Part shown: in pieces, positions 43,251 to 51,724 of the stretch
Layout: each line of letters begins with the position of its first letter
Position numbering within the stretch: position 1 is the first letter of the stretch
Assembly (NCBI GenBank): GCA_002733865.1
Contig: NVXM01000006.1
Coordinates: 105,847-169,846 of the forward strand
DNA: 64,000 nucleotides
From: Sphingopyxis sp.
GTDB lineage: Bacteria; Pseudomonadota; Alphaproteobacteria; Sphingomonadales; Sphingomonadaceae
Direction of reading: 5' to 3'
Program-made: the position numbers and the translations under genes
The notes under the pieces: generated by a model
The model's database searches: none
What the model was told of the DNA's origin: nothing
What the model saw: the letters and a program-made list of their open reading frames with translations, nothing else

Positions 43251-44516
43251 ATGAAACAATATATACGCATTGCCTTAGGCACCACTATTGCCATTATCAG
43301 CTGGGTCGCACTGCTATTCATTGGCTCCAGCGAAGGATGGTTGCACGAGCCAATAACAGCCTCTCGTTCTTCAGATGGGTTTATGGTTGCAGCCGAAAAA
43401 ATCATTGATGAAGAACCTAATGGCAATATTGCAATGGTGCTCGTCGAAAAAGGCGAAGTGGCAGATAGCCACTATCGTTCATCGGGTGCCTCCGTTGATC
43501 AAGACACTGTTTTTCAAGTTGCTTCGCTAAGCAAGTGGCTTACTGCCTGGGGTGTGATGGTTCTGGTAGAAGATGGCCTGATCGACATTGACGCACCTGT
43601 CTCGCAATATCTCACGCGTTGGCAATTGCCCGACAGTGAATTTGATCATTCAAAAGTCACCATCCGCAGACTTCTCAGTCATACCGCAGGCCTTGACGAC
43701 AGTCTCGGCTATAATGGATTCGACACGGCCGACGAGGTGCAGACACTTGAGGACTCCTTGACGCGCGCCAAGGATGCTTCACCCGGGAAGAGCGGAATCG
43801 TAAAAGTCGGTAATGAACCGGGCAAGGAATGGAGCTATTCCGGTGGCGGATACACGCTTTTGCAGCTGGTTATCGAGGAAGTGTCAGGTCTTTCATTTGC
43901 CGATCATATGAAACAAAGCGTCTTCCAACCGCTCGGAATGACACGAACGACATTTGATCATGCCGAAGCGATTGAGATGGGGCTTGCAGAGAATCTCACC
44001 TTGGACGGTCGTAGCGAGCCTTTCCGCTGGTACACCGCTCTTGCAGCTACCTCGCTTTTTACATCACCTGCCGACATGGCGAAATTTATTGAAATACAGG
44101 CGCCAGACGGAAAGCAATCCCTACTGTCCAGAGAGATGCTTGCCATGATGGCGACCCCTCACGCTTCGTCACTGGGTGCGGATATTTGGGGATTGGGCGT
44201 GATGTTATACGCCCCGAACAACAACGGCGGTTTTATCATTGGCCATGACGGCAACAATGAACCAGCAATCAATACCGCCGTCAGACTCGATCCGGCCACT
44301 GGCGATGGGATCGTTGTTCTGGAGACCGGCAGCGCCCTGCTGGCTACAAAGCTCGCAAGCGAATGGGTATTCTGGAAAACCGGCAACGTCGATAATCTGG
44401 CATTCGCAATGATGCTGGACACCATGTTCCTTTGGATATTGATCGGGAGCATTGTGATTCTATTGATCGGAATATTCATCGGGTGGCGAAAATGGCGCAA
44501 CGTGCAAAACAAGTAG
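43251..44516 (+). CDS. Membrane-anchored beta-lactamase-fold serine hydrolase
   Basis: This 421-residue protein has an N-terminal membrane anchor (IALGTTIAIISWVALLFIGS), then a class C-type domain with SLSK in FQVASLSKWLTAWGVM (nucleophile), YSGGGYTLLQLVIEEVSG (Tyr motif) and FIIGHDGNNEPAIN (the HxG-like third motif). A C-terminal transmembrane segment (LWILIGSIVILLIGIFIGW) follows, so the catalytic part is held between two membrane spans, probably facing the periplasm. AAAGGAG precedes the ATG. Likely an esterase or peptidase, not a resistance enzyme. Confidence 0.82.
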   Translation: MKQYIRIALGTTIAIISWVALLFIGSSEGWLHEPITASRSSDGFMVAAEKIIDEEPNGNIAMVLVEKGEVADSHYRSSGASVDQDTVFQVASLSKWLTAWGVMVLVEDGLIDIDAPVSQYLTRWQLPDSEFDHSKVTIRRLLSHTAGLDDSLGYNGFDTADEVQTLEDSLTRAKDASPGKSGIVKVGNEPGKEWSYSGGGYTLLQLVIEEVSGLSFADHMKQSVFQPLGMTRTTFDHAEAIEMGLAENLTLDGRSEPFRWYTALAATSLFTSPADMAKFIEIQAPDGKQSLLSREMLAMMATPHASSLGADIWGLGVMLYAPNNNGGFIIGHDGNNEPAINTAVRLDPATGDGIVVLETGSALLATKLASEWVFWKTGNVDNLAFAMMLDTMFLWILIGSIVILLIGIFIGWRKWRNVQNK

Positions 44517-44958
44517 AACTGGTCGAAGCGGAGTTCCTTTGCGTGTCATTCTAATGTCCGCTTTTGCGCCCTCTTCTATGTCCGTCATGGCAAAGCTGTG
44601 AGCAAGTGCCGCGACTTGAAACTGGCTATCGCACGTGATCAAGGTCCACCCAAACGGGATCCGGATCCAGTGCTTCTGCGATCATCGCCCAAGGCAAACC
44701 CTTAGCGATGATCGCAGAATGTAGCTAGGGTCACCTCCAGCAGCTTACCCGGCTCAAGAACCACCCAATTCCAATAGTGCATCTGGTAGCTGCGTTTTGG
44801 GGCATGGAGATAAATGGGCATTGCGCCCCCCTATCACCGCAGCCAAATGGTCTCTGGTCACCGGAGCTCCCGTACCACGTGAGGTAACCCTCTAAGAACT
44901 GGGCATTAAACGTGCACACGGTGACGGTGCCACGAAACCTTCAAAATTAAGGCCAAGG
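44517..44958. other. Gap before tRNA-Phe with a perfect hairpin; no confirmed gene
   Basis: No complete gene is recognised. A minus-strand stretch around 44635-44700 reads GLPWAMIAEALDPDPVWVDL and could be the tail of a lost gene. The main structure is the 15-base inverted repeat at 44674-44719. Gene debris beside a tRNA is common at integration sites, but no integrase or direct repeat was found. Confidence 0.4.
44674..44719. repeat. Perfect inverted repeat, 15-base arms
   Basis: TTCTGCGATCATCGC (44674-44688) and its exact reverse complement (44705-44719) enclose a 16-base loop. No T-run follows on either side, so it is not an ordinary terminator. It could be a mobile-element end, a recombination product, or a folded RNA element. 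Confidence 0.6.
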
Positions 44959-45034
44959 TGGTGCCCGAGGGCGGATTCGAACCACCGACACAGCGATTTT
45001 CAGTCGCTTGCTCTACCAACTGAGCTACTCGGGC
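44959..45034 (-). tRNA. tRNA-Phe (GAA)
   Basis: The minus strand reads GCCCGAGTAGCTCAGTTGG onward with a full cloverleaf: acceptor GCCCGAG/CTCGGGC, anticodon loop CTGAAAA (anticodon GAA), T-arm GGTTCGAATCC, discriminator A and an encoded CCA (44959-44961). Total length is 76 bases. Confidence 0.97.
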
Positions 45035-45135
45035 ATCTGCGCCTGCGCGTTGCGCTGGGTGCGTTAGGAAGCGACGCTATAGGCGGGGGCCTTGCCGCTT
45101 GTCTAGCCTAAAAATGGCGGATTTGTTGCGTGTGT

Positions 45136-45339
45136 TCAGTCCTCTCCGTCGCGGCCGGATTCACCGGTAAAATGATCCGCTAACTCGTCGGGAGAAACGG
45201 CTGGCCCTGGTATTTTATAGCCGTCGCCAAGCCATTGCAGCAAGTCACGGTCCTTGCATCCGGCGCTGCAAAAGGGCGTGAATTCTTTCGTCGCACCGCG
45301 TCCGCAAACCGGGCATTTCGGGGGCTTAGATCCCGCCAT
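45136..45339 (-). CDS. yacG: DNA gyrase inhibitor YacG
   Basis: This 67-residue zinc protein has KCPVCGRGA (C9, C12) and FCSAGCKDRDLLQWLGDGYK (C24, C28), the CxxC/CxxxC signature of YacG. E. coli YacG binds GyrB and blocks gyrase activity. The acidic C-terminal tail is usual. Lies 3 bp downstream of the transporter gene on the same strand. Confidence 0.92.
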   Translation of the reverse strand: MAGSKPPKCPVCGRGATKEFTPFCSAGCKDRDLLQWLGDGYKIPGPAVSPDELADHFTGESGRDGED

Positions 45340-45342
45340 TGC

Positions 45343-46812
45343 CTAGCCCTGGCCCAAAAGATCTGGAAACAGGCCGAACAGCAAGATTGCGGATATCACC
45401 AGCGGACAGAGCCAGCGAACCAGAAAAAGCCAGACTCGATGGAGATTGCCGTCGAGGCCATTTTCGCTATCAATCAGTCGGCGGTCCGCTATCCAGCCAA
45501 CAAATATCGCGACCAGCAGCGCCGACAGCGGCAGCAATATTTTTGCAGTCAGTTCATCGATGATGCCGAACACCGGCTGCCCGGAGAAGATCATGAAATC
45601 GAACGGATGAAAATCTGCTTGGCTGTTGAACGACAGACTGGCCCAGGCTCCGATCAGGAACGCCAAACCGCCGAGAACGATGGTCACAAGCCAGCGTGGC
45701 TTGTTGAAGCGACCGATCGCCCAGCTCACCGACGCCTCGAGCAGCGCAACCGAACTGGTCAGCGCGGCAAAAAACACCATGATGAAGAACAGCAAGCCGA
45801 TCAGGGATCCGGCGGGCATGGTTTGGAAAGCAACCGGCAGATTGACAAACAACAGCCCCAGTCCGCCCTGGACCTGCTCCTGCCCATCAAGAATTGCGGC
45901 CAAACTGACCGGAGCAAGCGCTGCAAAGGTGATCGGGAAAATTGCCAGGCCAGCGACGATAGCGACAGACGTATCGGCAGTGGCGATCTGGACCGATGTT
46001 TTCGCCAAATTGATATCGCGCGCAGCATAGGCACCATAAGTGATCATCAGTGCAGACCCCAGCGATAGCGAGAACAGAGCCTGACCGAGCGCCGACAGCT
46101 GGACCGAAGGATCCAGCAAACGCGCAGGTTCAAAGTCGAACAGGAAAGTGAGCGCCGCACCGAATGATCCGGTAAACGCACCATAGACAGTGATCGCAAT
46201 CAGCAAGAGGAAGAAGATAGGCATCAACCAGACCGCCACCTTCTCGATACCGCTGCTGACACCGCGGCCGACGGCGAATACCGTCAGCGTCATGAAGATC
46301 GCGTGCATCGCCAGCATTTCGCCTTCATCGGCTTGCAAGGCCGGCAATATGCCTTGCACCTGATCCACCGAACGGCCCTGCAAAGCGCCTTGTGCCAAGC
46401 CGCCGGAAGCGAAACTGGCACCGACATCTCCGACAAAAACGCCAATGAAATGAACGATCCAGCCAGCCAGGACGCTGTAATAGGTGAGAATCAGGAAGGC
46501 GCCGACCATCCCGACACCGGCAGCCACCGACCACCAGCCCGAAGCGCGCGATTCAATCGCCACCTTCTTCATGCTTTCGATCGCAGAACTTTGGCCGTGG
46601 CGACCGATCAGGGTTTCTGACAGCAAGATCGGCAGGCCGATCAGCAATACGCAAAAAATGTAAAATATGACAAAGGCACCGCCACCATTGGCACCGGCCT
46701 CCGCAGGAAACCGGACCAGATTGCCCAGCCCCACTGCCGAACCAATCGCTGCCAGAACAAAGGCTGTCCGCGAAGACCAGCCATCGCCTGTTGGTACTGC
46801 TGCGCCTGCCAT
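45343..46812 (-). CDS. Sodium-dependent transporter, NSS/SNF family
   Basis: This 489-residue membrane protein starts with the family hallmark WSSRTAFVLAAIGSAVGLGN then LVRFPAEAGANGGGAFV (TM1 sodium/substrate site and TM2). About 11-12 hydrophobic segments follow. The LeuT-like members import amino acids with sodium. The substrate cannot be told from sequence; the genes on either side (yacG, HIT protein) do not help. Its stop lies 3 bp before yacG, so they may be cotranscribed. Confidence 0.9.
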   Translation of the reverse strand: MAGAAVPTGDGWSSRTAFVLAAIGSAVGLGNLVRFPAEAGANGGGAFVIFYIFCVLLIGLPILLSETLIGRHGQSSAIESMKKVAIESRASGWWSVAAGVGMVGAFLILTYYSVLAGWIVHFIGVFVGDVGASFASGGLAQGALQGRSVDQVQGILPALQADEGEMLAMHAIFMTLTVFAVGRGVSSGIEKVAVWLMPIFFLLLIAITVYGAFTGSFGAALTFLFDFEPARLLDPSVQLSALGQALFSLSLGSALMITYGAYAARDINLAKTSVQIATADTSVAIVAGLAIFPITFAALAPVSLAAILDGQEQVQGGLGLLFVNLPVAFQTMPAGSLIGLLFFIMVFFAALTSSVALLEASVSWAIGRFNKPRWLVTIVLGGLAFLIGAWASLSFNSQADFHPFDFMIFSGQPVFGIIDELTAKILLPLSALLVAIFVGWIADRRLIDSENGLDGNLHRVWLFLVRWLCPLVISAILLFGLFPDLLGQG

Positions 46813-46865
46813 ATATTTGAACTCCCCGGTATTTCGTGCCCTGTGCGGCCTTGTTACTCCTGTTA

Positions 46866-47246
46866 CTAGCTGCGCATCAGCATCGGGCCAAGGGGTTTTC
46901 CGGCAAATATATGAACGTGCAGATGGGCTACTTCCTGATGACCGTGTTTGCCGACATTGGCGAGCAGACGATAGCCTGGCTCGACCATCCCGGCTTCACG
47001 CGCGACATGGCCGACGGCGCGCACAAAACCGGCAATCTCAGCCTCGCTTGCTGAGGCCGAAAAATCATCCCAGCAGACATAGCGGCCCTTCGGAATCACC
47101 AGAATATGCTCAGGCGCCTGCGGATTGATATCGTGAAAGGCGAGCACCCACTCGTCTTCATAAACCGTCTTGTTGGGAATTTCTCCCCGCAATATTTTCG
47201 CGAAGATATTGTCATCATCATAAGGTTCGGTCGGGTCTATTGCCAT
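46866..47246 (-). CDS. HIT-family nucleotide-binding protein
   Basis: This 126-residue protein carries the histidine triad HLHVHIFAGKPLGPML near the C-terminus and the typical N-terminus DNIFAKILRGEIPNK with FHDINPQAPEHILVIPK. HINT-like hydrolases split purine nucleoside phosphoramidates. The ATG at 47246 shares its A with the hisE stop (TGATG), so it is the downstream partner of hisE, an arrangement common in alphaproteobacteria. Confidence 0.93.
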   Translation of the reverse strand: MAIDPTEPYDDDNIFAKILRGEIPNKTVYEDEWVLAFHDINPQAPEHILVIPKGRYVCWDDFSASASEAEIAGFVRAVGHVAREAGMVEPGYRLLANVGKHGHQEVAHLHVHIFAGKPLGPMLMRS

Positions 47247-47566
47247 CAACTTGTTCCTCTTGCGGCTTTTTCTTCCAATCCTGAAACACCTTCCCGCCGG
47301 GCCAGTTCGCCGGTCACGTCATCGAGGGACAGATCCATATCGGCCAGCAGGACCATCAGGTGAAACAGCAGATCGGCGGCCTCCCCGGTCATCGCAGCCT
47401 TGTCGTCCTGGACGGCAGCGATCACCGCTTCCACCGCCTCTTCACCCAGCTTTTCCGCCATTTTGGCGCGGCCTTTGGCGGTCAGACTGGCAACATAGCT
47501 AGCGTCGGGCTCGGCTGAGCGTCGCTGCACGATCGTTTTTTCGAGAGATCTAAGAATATCGTTCAT
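47246..47566 (-). CDS. hisE: Phosphoribosyl-ATP pyrophosphatase HisE
   Basis: This 106-residue protein matches HisE: LEKTIVQRRSAEPDASYVAS, KLGEEAVEAVIAAVQDDKAA, GEAADLLFHLMVLLAD with the acidic metal-binding residues (EEAVE, ExxD). It performs the second step of histidine synthesis, hydrolysing phosphoribosyl-ATP. It is separated from hisF upstream by a PEP-CTERM gene and a strong terminator, so it needs its own promoter, while the rest of the his genes lie at 48.3-51.1 kb. Confidence 0.95.
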   Translation of the reverse strand: MNDILRSLEKTIVQRRSAEPDASYVASLTAKGRAKMAEKLGEEAVEAVIAAVQDDKAAMTGEAADLLFHLMVLLADMDLSLDDVTGELARREGVSGLEEKAARGTS

Positions 47567-47634
47567 TGCTTGCGGTTTGCGCGACGGGTCGCCTGTTCGT
47601 CAAGCCCTACCGGCACAATTGACGAGCCCCATGC

Positions 47635-47671
47635 AAAAGGGCCGCCAGATATTCCACTGGCGGCCCTTTTT
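47635..47671. terminator. Strong bidirectional-type terminator
   Basis: Perfect 14-base arms AAAAGGGCCGCCAG / CTGGCGGCCCTTTT surround an 8-base loop, with A- and T-runs at both ends. It lies between the PEP-CTERM gene and hisE (both minus strand) and should end transcription from the PEP-CTERM gene. Confidence 0.85.
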
Positions 47672-47718
47672 ATGCCATATCACGATTAGATAGTTTCCGG
47701 CGCTGTGATGAGACTGAT

Positions 47719-48036
47719 CTAGTCGCGATCAGACATTTTCTTGCGGCGCTTGGCCGCAACGCGACCGGCGACCAGTCCGCCGAGGCCGAGACCAAGCATC
47801 ATCATGCTGGATGGTTCTGGAACCGGGGTTCCGCCGCTGGAACCCGTGCTGCCGCCACTGGAGCTCGTGCTGCCGCCGCTAGATCCGCTGCTGCCCGAAG
47901 ACCCCCAGCCGGAGCTGCCCCAACCGGAGCTGCCCCAACCGGAACTGCCCCAGCCCCATGTAGCGTTAGCGGGAGCGCCTGCAGCAAGCGCCATGGTTGC
48001 AATACCTGTCAGAACTGCGCATTTCATCGGTTTCAA
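47719..48036 (-). CDS. Small PEP-CTERM protein with Gly/Ser repeats
   Basis: This 105-residue protein has a signal peptide (CAVLTGIATMALAAGAPANA). The low-complexity mature part has four WGSSG repeats followed by Ser/Gly runs. The C-terminal sorting signal VPEPSSMMMLGLGLGGLVAG ends in a basic tail (RVAAKRRKK). PEP-CTERM proteins are cleaved by exosortase (EpsH/XrtA) and go to the cell surface or matrix. The TTG at 48036 has GGAG seven bases upstream; an ATG at 48027 is the alternative. No exosortase gene lies in the window. Lies between hisF and hisE, out of place in that pathway. Confidence 0.85.
   Translation of the reverse strand: MKPMKCAVLTGIATMALAAGAPANATWGWGSSGWGSSGWGSSGWGSSGSSGSSGGSTSSSGGSTGSSGGTPVPEPSSMMMLGLGLGGLVAGRVAAKRRKKMSDRD
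47909..47953. repeat. 15-bp tandem repeat coding for WGSSG units
   Basis: Three near-identical units (CCGGAGCTGCCCCAA twice, then CCGGAACTGCCCCAG) lie inside the PEP-CTERM gene, with a degenerate copy beside them. The unit length is a multiple of three, so copy-number change would alter protein length without a frameshift. Confidence 0.75.
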
Positions 48037-48280
48037 AATTCATCTCCATCCAAGTTCAAATCGAATGTAGATTAGTAAAGCAAAATCGCTGCCAGTTTTG
48101 TGAAATCCGCCGTTTTCCTGCCATGAAATGGTTAATCCCATTTCCGGACGATCGTATATTGTAAAAAAATCCGACAGAAATAATGGTCTGGGGGGCCGGA
48201 ATCAGACAAATCGCCATGTCAGGCCTTTCGCGCATCAGCGCCCACCGCCGCTCATTTGACAAAGCCTGCATCCATCGGGA

Positions 48281-48311
48281 TGATCGCCAACGATCGCCAA
48301 CGATCGCGAAC
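48281..48311. repeat. Short tandem repeat downstream of hisF
   Basis: The 10-base unit GATCGCCAAC occurs twice in a row, followed by GATCGCGAAC, just past the hisF stop at 48316. The rest of the gap 48037-48280 shows no gene; it should contain the promoter of the PEP-CTERM gene. Confidence 0.65.
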
Positions 48312-48315
48312 GGGA

Positions 48316-49077
48316 TCAGGCGCGGGCCGGAAGTCCTGCAGAGCGTAGCGCATCATGTGCGTCGGAAATGCTATGCTCGCCAAAGTGGAAAATCGAGGCA
48401 GCGAGCACCGCATTGGCATGCCCCTCGGTCACGCCTTCTACCAGATGGTCCAGATTCCCCACTCCGCCACTCGCAACGACCGGAATGGAAACGGCATCGG
48501 CGATGGTCCGAACCAGCTCCAGATCATAACCGTCTCGCGTGCCATCGCGATCCATCGATGTCACCAGCAACTCCCCTGCCCCAAGCTCGGCCATTCGGAG
48601 GGCATGCTCAAGCGCGTCAATCCCGGTCGGCATACGACCGCCGTGCGTGAATATTTCCCAGCGGCCATCGGCCACGCGCCGAGCATCGATCGAGGCGACC
48701 ATACATTGGCTGCCAAACCGGTTCGCGATATCGCTTACCACCTCTGGCCGGGCCACGGCGGCGCTGTTTACCGCGACCTTGTCGGCCCCGGCCATCAGCA
48801 GCGCCCGCGCATCATCGGCGGTACGCACGCCGCCGCCAACGGTCAATGGCATGAAACAGACCTCGGCCGTGCGCCGGACGACGTCGATAATCGTGTCCCG
48901 CTTTTCATGGCTGGCCGTGATATCGAGAAAGCATAGCTCATCGGCACCGGCGGCATCATAAGCCTGCGCCTGCTCAACCGGATCTCCGGCATCCTGCAGA
49001 TCTACGAAGTTGACACCCTTGACCACCCGGCCATTGGCGACGTCGAGACAGGGAATGACGCGGATCCGGACGGTCAT
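48316..49077 (-). CDS. hisF: Imidazole glycerol phosphate synthase cyclase subunit HisF
   Basis: This 253-residue TIM barrel has the catalytic aspartates in [19 protein letters not shown] and [16 protein letters not shown], and phosphate sites [20 protein letters not shown] and [17 protein letters not shown]. The ATG at 49077 is right for the family; a longer frame reads into the REP doublet. It closes the imidazole ring with ammonia from HisH. It follows hisA after a 118-bp gap filled by the REP doublet, rather than the usual tight spacing. Confidence 0.96.
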   Translation of the reverse strand: MTVRIRVIPCLDVANGRVVKGVNFVDLQDAGDPVEQAQAYDAAGADELCFLDITASHEKRDTIIDVVRRTAEVCFMPLTVGGGVRTADDARALLMAGADKVAVNSAAVARPEVVSDIANRFGSQCMVASIDARRVADGRWEIFTHGGRMPTGIDALEHALRMAELGAGELLVTSMDRDGTRDGYDLELVRTIADAVSIPVVASGGVGNLDHLVEGVTEGHANAVLAASIFHFGEHSISDAHDALRSAGLPARA

Positions 49078-49097
49078 ACCGGAAACCTGATAGTAGC

Positions 49098-49175
49098 TGT
49101 GCTCCGCACTTGATGCGGAGCCCGGGAGGCAAGACACTGACGACGCCAGAGCTCCGGCTCGACGGCCGGAGCACA
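49098..49175. repeat. REP-like palindrome doublet between hisA and hisF
   Basis: Two hairpins, GCTCCGCA-CTTGA-TGCGGAGC (49101-49121) and GCTCCGGC-TCGACG-GCCGGAGC (49151-49172), are enclosed by outer 9-base arms TGTGCTCCG / CGGAGCACA. The head-to-head layout is that of a BIME/REP pair. Probably affects mRNA stability within the his operon. Confidence 0.75.
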
Positions 49176-49195
49176 ATATATTTTCCGTCTCAATG

Positions 49196-49921
49196 TCATC
49201 GATTGGCCATCGCAATCGCAGTCGCCAGGTCCAGCCGCCCATCATAAAGCGCCCGCCCGGTAATCACACCTTCAATGCCGTCCTTGGCATGGAGGCTGAG
49301 CATATGAATATCATCAAGCCCCTTCACGCCGCCGCTGGCAATCACCGGAATATCGACGCCGCGCGCCAGATCGACCGTTGCCTCTATATTGCAGCCGGTT
49401 AGCATGCCATCGCGGCCAACATCGGTGAACAGGATCGAGGAAACGCCGGCATCTTCAAACCGGCGGGCAAGATCACGGACACTGACATCCGACACATCGG
49501 CCCATCCTTCGGTCGCAACCATGCCATCGCGCGCATCCACGGCGACGACAATGCCGCCTTCATATTCCTTCGCCATATCCTTGACGAACTCCGGATCCTT
49601 GAGCGCAGCCGTACCGATCACCAGCCGGGCCACGCCCAGTTCGAACCAGCGCTCGACCGTCTCGCGATTGCGGATCCCGCCACCCAATTGCACATAGCCG
49701 GGGAAACTGGCGATGATCGCTTCGACCGCTTCGGCATTTTTCGGCGAGCCGGCAAAGGCACCGTCAAGATCGACGACATGGATATGTTCAGCCCCGGCAG
49801 CCGCAAACAGTCCGGCCTGCTCTGCCGGATTGTCGCCATAGACCGTGGCGCGATCCATATCCCCTTCGGCGAGGCGCACGACTTGGCCGGATTTGAGGTC
49901 GATTGCAGGAAATACGATCAT
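49196..49921 (-). CDS. hisA: Phosphoribosylformimino-5-aminoimidazole carboxamide ribotide isomerase HisA
   Basis: This 241-residue HisA/HisF-fold protein has [40 protein letters not shown] and [20 protein letters not shown] with the catalytic aspartates. The ATG at 49921 overlaps the hisH stop (ATGA); an ATG three codons earlier is less likely. It carries out the isomerisation before the HisF/HisH step. Transcribed with hisB and hisH. Confidence 0.95.
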   Translation of the reverse strand: MIVFPAIDLKSGQVVRLAEGDMDRATVYGDNPAEQAGLFAAAGAEHIHVVDLDGAFAGSPKNAEAVEAIIASFPGYVQLGGGIRNRETVERWFELGVARLVIGTAALKDPEFVKDMAKEYEGGIVVAVDARDGMVATEGWADVSDVSVRDLARRFEDAGVSSILFTDVGRDGMLTGCNIEATVDLARGVDIPVIASGGVKGLDDIHMLSLHAKDGIEGVITGRALYDGRLDLATAIAMANR

Positions 49922-50538
49922 GGTTTCCATTCCATAAAACGATTGAGAAAGGCCAAGCCATAAGCCTGGCTTTTTTCTGGATGAAACTGGACCCCGACAA
50001 TATTGTCGCGGCCAACGGCCGATACCAGGGCACCGCCGTGATTGGTTTCGGCCAGAACATGGCCGGCGTCGGTGACAGCGAAATGATACCCATGCAGATA
50101 ATAGGCCTCGCCTGGCTCGAGAAGATCATGGCCCTCGGTCGGAGTCACGTCATTCCAGCCCATATGCGGGATCTTTATCCTGTCGTCCGTGGCTTCTATC
50201 GCCTTGACCGTACCACCGATCCAACCCAATCCGTCATGCACACCAAATTCGATACCCTTGTCGGCGAGCATCTGCATGCCGACGCAGATGCCGAGAAACG
50301 GCGCGCCTTCTTCACTCACCCGCCGCTCCATGGCCGCGACCATGCCCTCAATCCCGACCAAGGCATCACGGCAGGCACCAAAAGCGCCGACACCAGGCAA
50401 TATGATCCGGTCTGCCCGGGCAACGACTGCCGGGTCTGCCGTTACCGCTACATTGCCGGCACCTGCCGCCATCAATGCATTGTGAACACTGTGCAGATTA
50501 CCGGCGCCAAAATCGATCAGCGCGATTGTCTCAGCCAC
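49918..50538 (-). CDS. hisH: Imidazole glycerol phosphate synthase glutaminase subunit HisH
   Basis: This 206-residue class I glutamine amidotransferase has [16 protein letters not shown] at the start, the nucleophile cysteine in [16 protein letters not shown], and the His/Glu pair in [14 protein letters not shown]. The start is a GTG at 50538 that overlaps hisB by 8 bp; longer readings lie in the hisB frame region and have no homology. It feeds ammonia to HisF. Confidence 0.94.
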   Translation of the reverse strand: MAETIALIDFGAGNLHSVHNALMAAGAGNVAVTADPAVVARADRIILPGVGAFGACRDALVGIEGMVAAMERRVSEEGAPFLGICVGMQMLADKGIEFGVHDGLGWIGGTVKAIEATDDRIKIPHMGWNDVTPTEGHDLLEPGEAYYLHGYHFAVTDAGHVLAETNHGGALVSAVGRDNIVGVQFHPEKSQAYGLAFLNRFMEWKP

Positions 50539-51124
50539 CCAATTGCCCCTTGGTCGAGGGAATTGCGTCGCCCTTGCGTGGATCCCGCTCAACCGCCTGA
50601 CGCATTGCGCGAGCGAAACCCTTGAAGATGCTTTCCGCGATATGGTGGTTGTTCTCGCCATAGAGCAGTTCGATGTGGAGAGTGATCCCCGCGGCATCGG
50701 CAACGCTGTGGAACCAGTGTTTGAACAGCTCCGTGTCCATCTCGCCCAGCCGTTCTTGGGTGAAGGCCGCGTTCCAGACCAGATAGGGCCGCGCGGAAAT
50801 GTCCAGCGCAACCCGGCTCAGGGTCTCGTCCATCGGCGAATAGGCACTGCCATAGCGCACGATCCCGGCCTTGTCGCCGAGTGCCTGCTCAATCGCCTGC
50901 CCCAGCGCGATAGCGCTGTCTTCGGTGGTATGATGCTGATCGACGTGCAAATCGCCCTGGATCCGCATGGTTAGATCGATCAGCGAATGACGGGAGAATT
51001 GTTCGACCATATGATCTAGAAAACCGATGCCGGTGGACACCTCATATTGACCGGTCCCGTCGAGATTCAACTCGACAAAAATCTCGGTTTCCTTGGTATT
51101 TCGTTCGATTGTCGCTGTTCTCAT
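50531..51124 (-). CDS. hisB: Imidazoleglycerol-phosphate dehydratase HisB
   Basis: This 197-residue single-function IGPD has the metal-binding histidine clusters: [38 protein letters not shown] and [16 protein letters not shown]. First gene of the hisB-hisH-hisA-hisF run and divergent from sspB (115 bp apart), where the his promoter should lie. Confidence 0.96.
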   Translation of the reverse strand: MRTATIERNTKETEIFVELNLDGTGQYEVSTGIGFLDHMVEQFSRHSLIDLTMRIQGDLHVDQHHTTEDSAIALGQAIEQALGDKAGIVRYGSAYSPMDETLSRVALDISARPYLVWNAAFTQERLGEMDTELFKHWFHSVADAAGITLHIELLYGENNHHIAESIFKGFARAMRQAVERDPRKGDAIPSTKGQLGG

Positions 51125-51238
51125 GCAACAGGCCTATAATGGCTTGGGCAAATCAGGCAACAATTTCGCGGCCTTTGGTCGACGCAAAATTCATTTTACG
51201 CTCTTGACCCGATGCCCGCTTCACGCCACCAAGTGCAA

Positions 51239-51724
51239 ATGAGCGATGATGCACCCGATAGCCTGATTCCATATGACGAAATCGTGCAGGAGGCACTGCG
51301 CGCCGTGGTCGGCCGGGTGCTGGGGGAAGTCGTCAAGGGCGGCCTGCCCGGCAACCATCATTTCTACATCACGTTCAAGACCCGCGCTCCCGGCGTCGAC
51401 ATCCCCGATCACCTGATCGCGCGGTTCCCGGACGAAATGACGATTGTCATCCAGAATCGCTTCTGGGACCTCAAGGTTGACAAGGACCGGTTCGAAGTCG
51501 GCCTGAGTTTCAATCAGATCAGCTCGATGCTGCATATCCCGTTCGCGGCGATTACTTCCTTTGTTGATCCAGCAGTAGATTTTGCGCTGCAATTCCAGGT
51601 CGATGAAGTCGAGGGCGATTTGCACGGCCATGACCCAGCCGAAAATGACGGCGAGACGGAAACGGTCAAACCGGTTGATGACGGATCCAACGTGGTGACG
51701 GTGGACTTCGGCAAGAAAAAGTGA
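51239..51724 (+). CDS. sspB: ClpXP adaptor protein SspB (alphaproteobacterial type)
   Basis: This 161-residue protein has the SspB fold: [20 protein letters not shown], then [20 protein letters not shown], the peptide-binding groove, and [20 protein letters not shown] with [15 protein letters not shown]. The C-terminus ends [10 protein letters not shown], the usual ClpX-docking tail. It delivers ssrA-tagged proteins to ClpXP. The ATG at 51239 is chosen because homology starts there. The fumC GTG overlaps its stop. Confidence 0.9.
   Translation: MSDDAPDSLIPYDEIVQEALRAVVGRVLGEVVKGGLPGNHHFYITFKTRAPGVDIPDHLIARFPDEMTIVIQNRFWDLKVDKDRFEVGLSFNQISSMLHIPFAAITSFVDPAVDFALQFQVDEVEGDLHGHDPAENDGETETVKPVDDGSNVVTVDFGKKK

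Noticed and set aside
44959..45034. tRNA-Phe as attachment site of an integrated element
   Set aside because: No integrase and no second copy of the tRNA 3' end were found in the window.
47909..47953. Possible CRISPR-like repeats
   Set aside because: Direct tandem 15-bp units within a coding frame, encoding WGSSG; no spacers.
48281..48311. Possible CRISPR or iteron array from GATCGCCAAC repeats
   Set aside because: Only three 10-base units with no spacers and no replication or Cas genes nearby.
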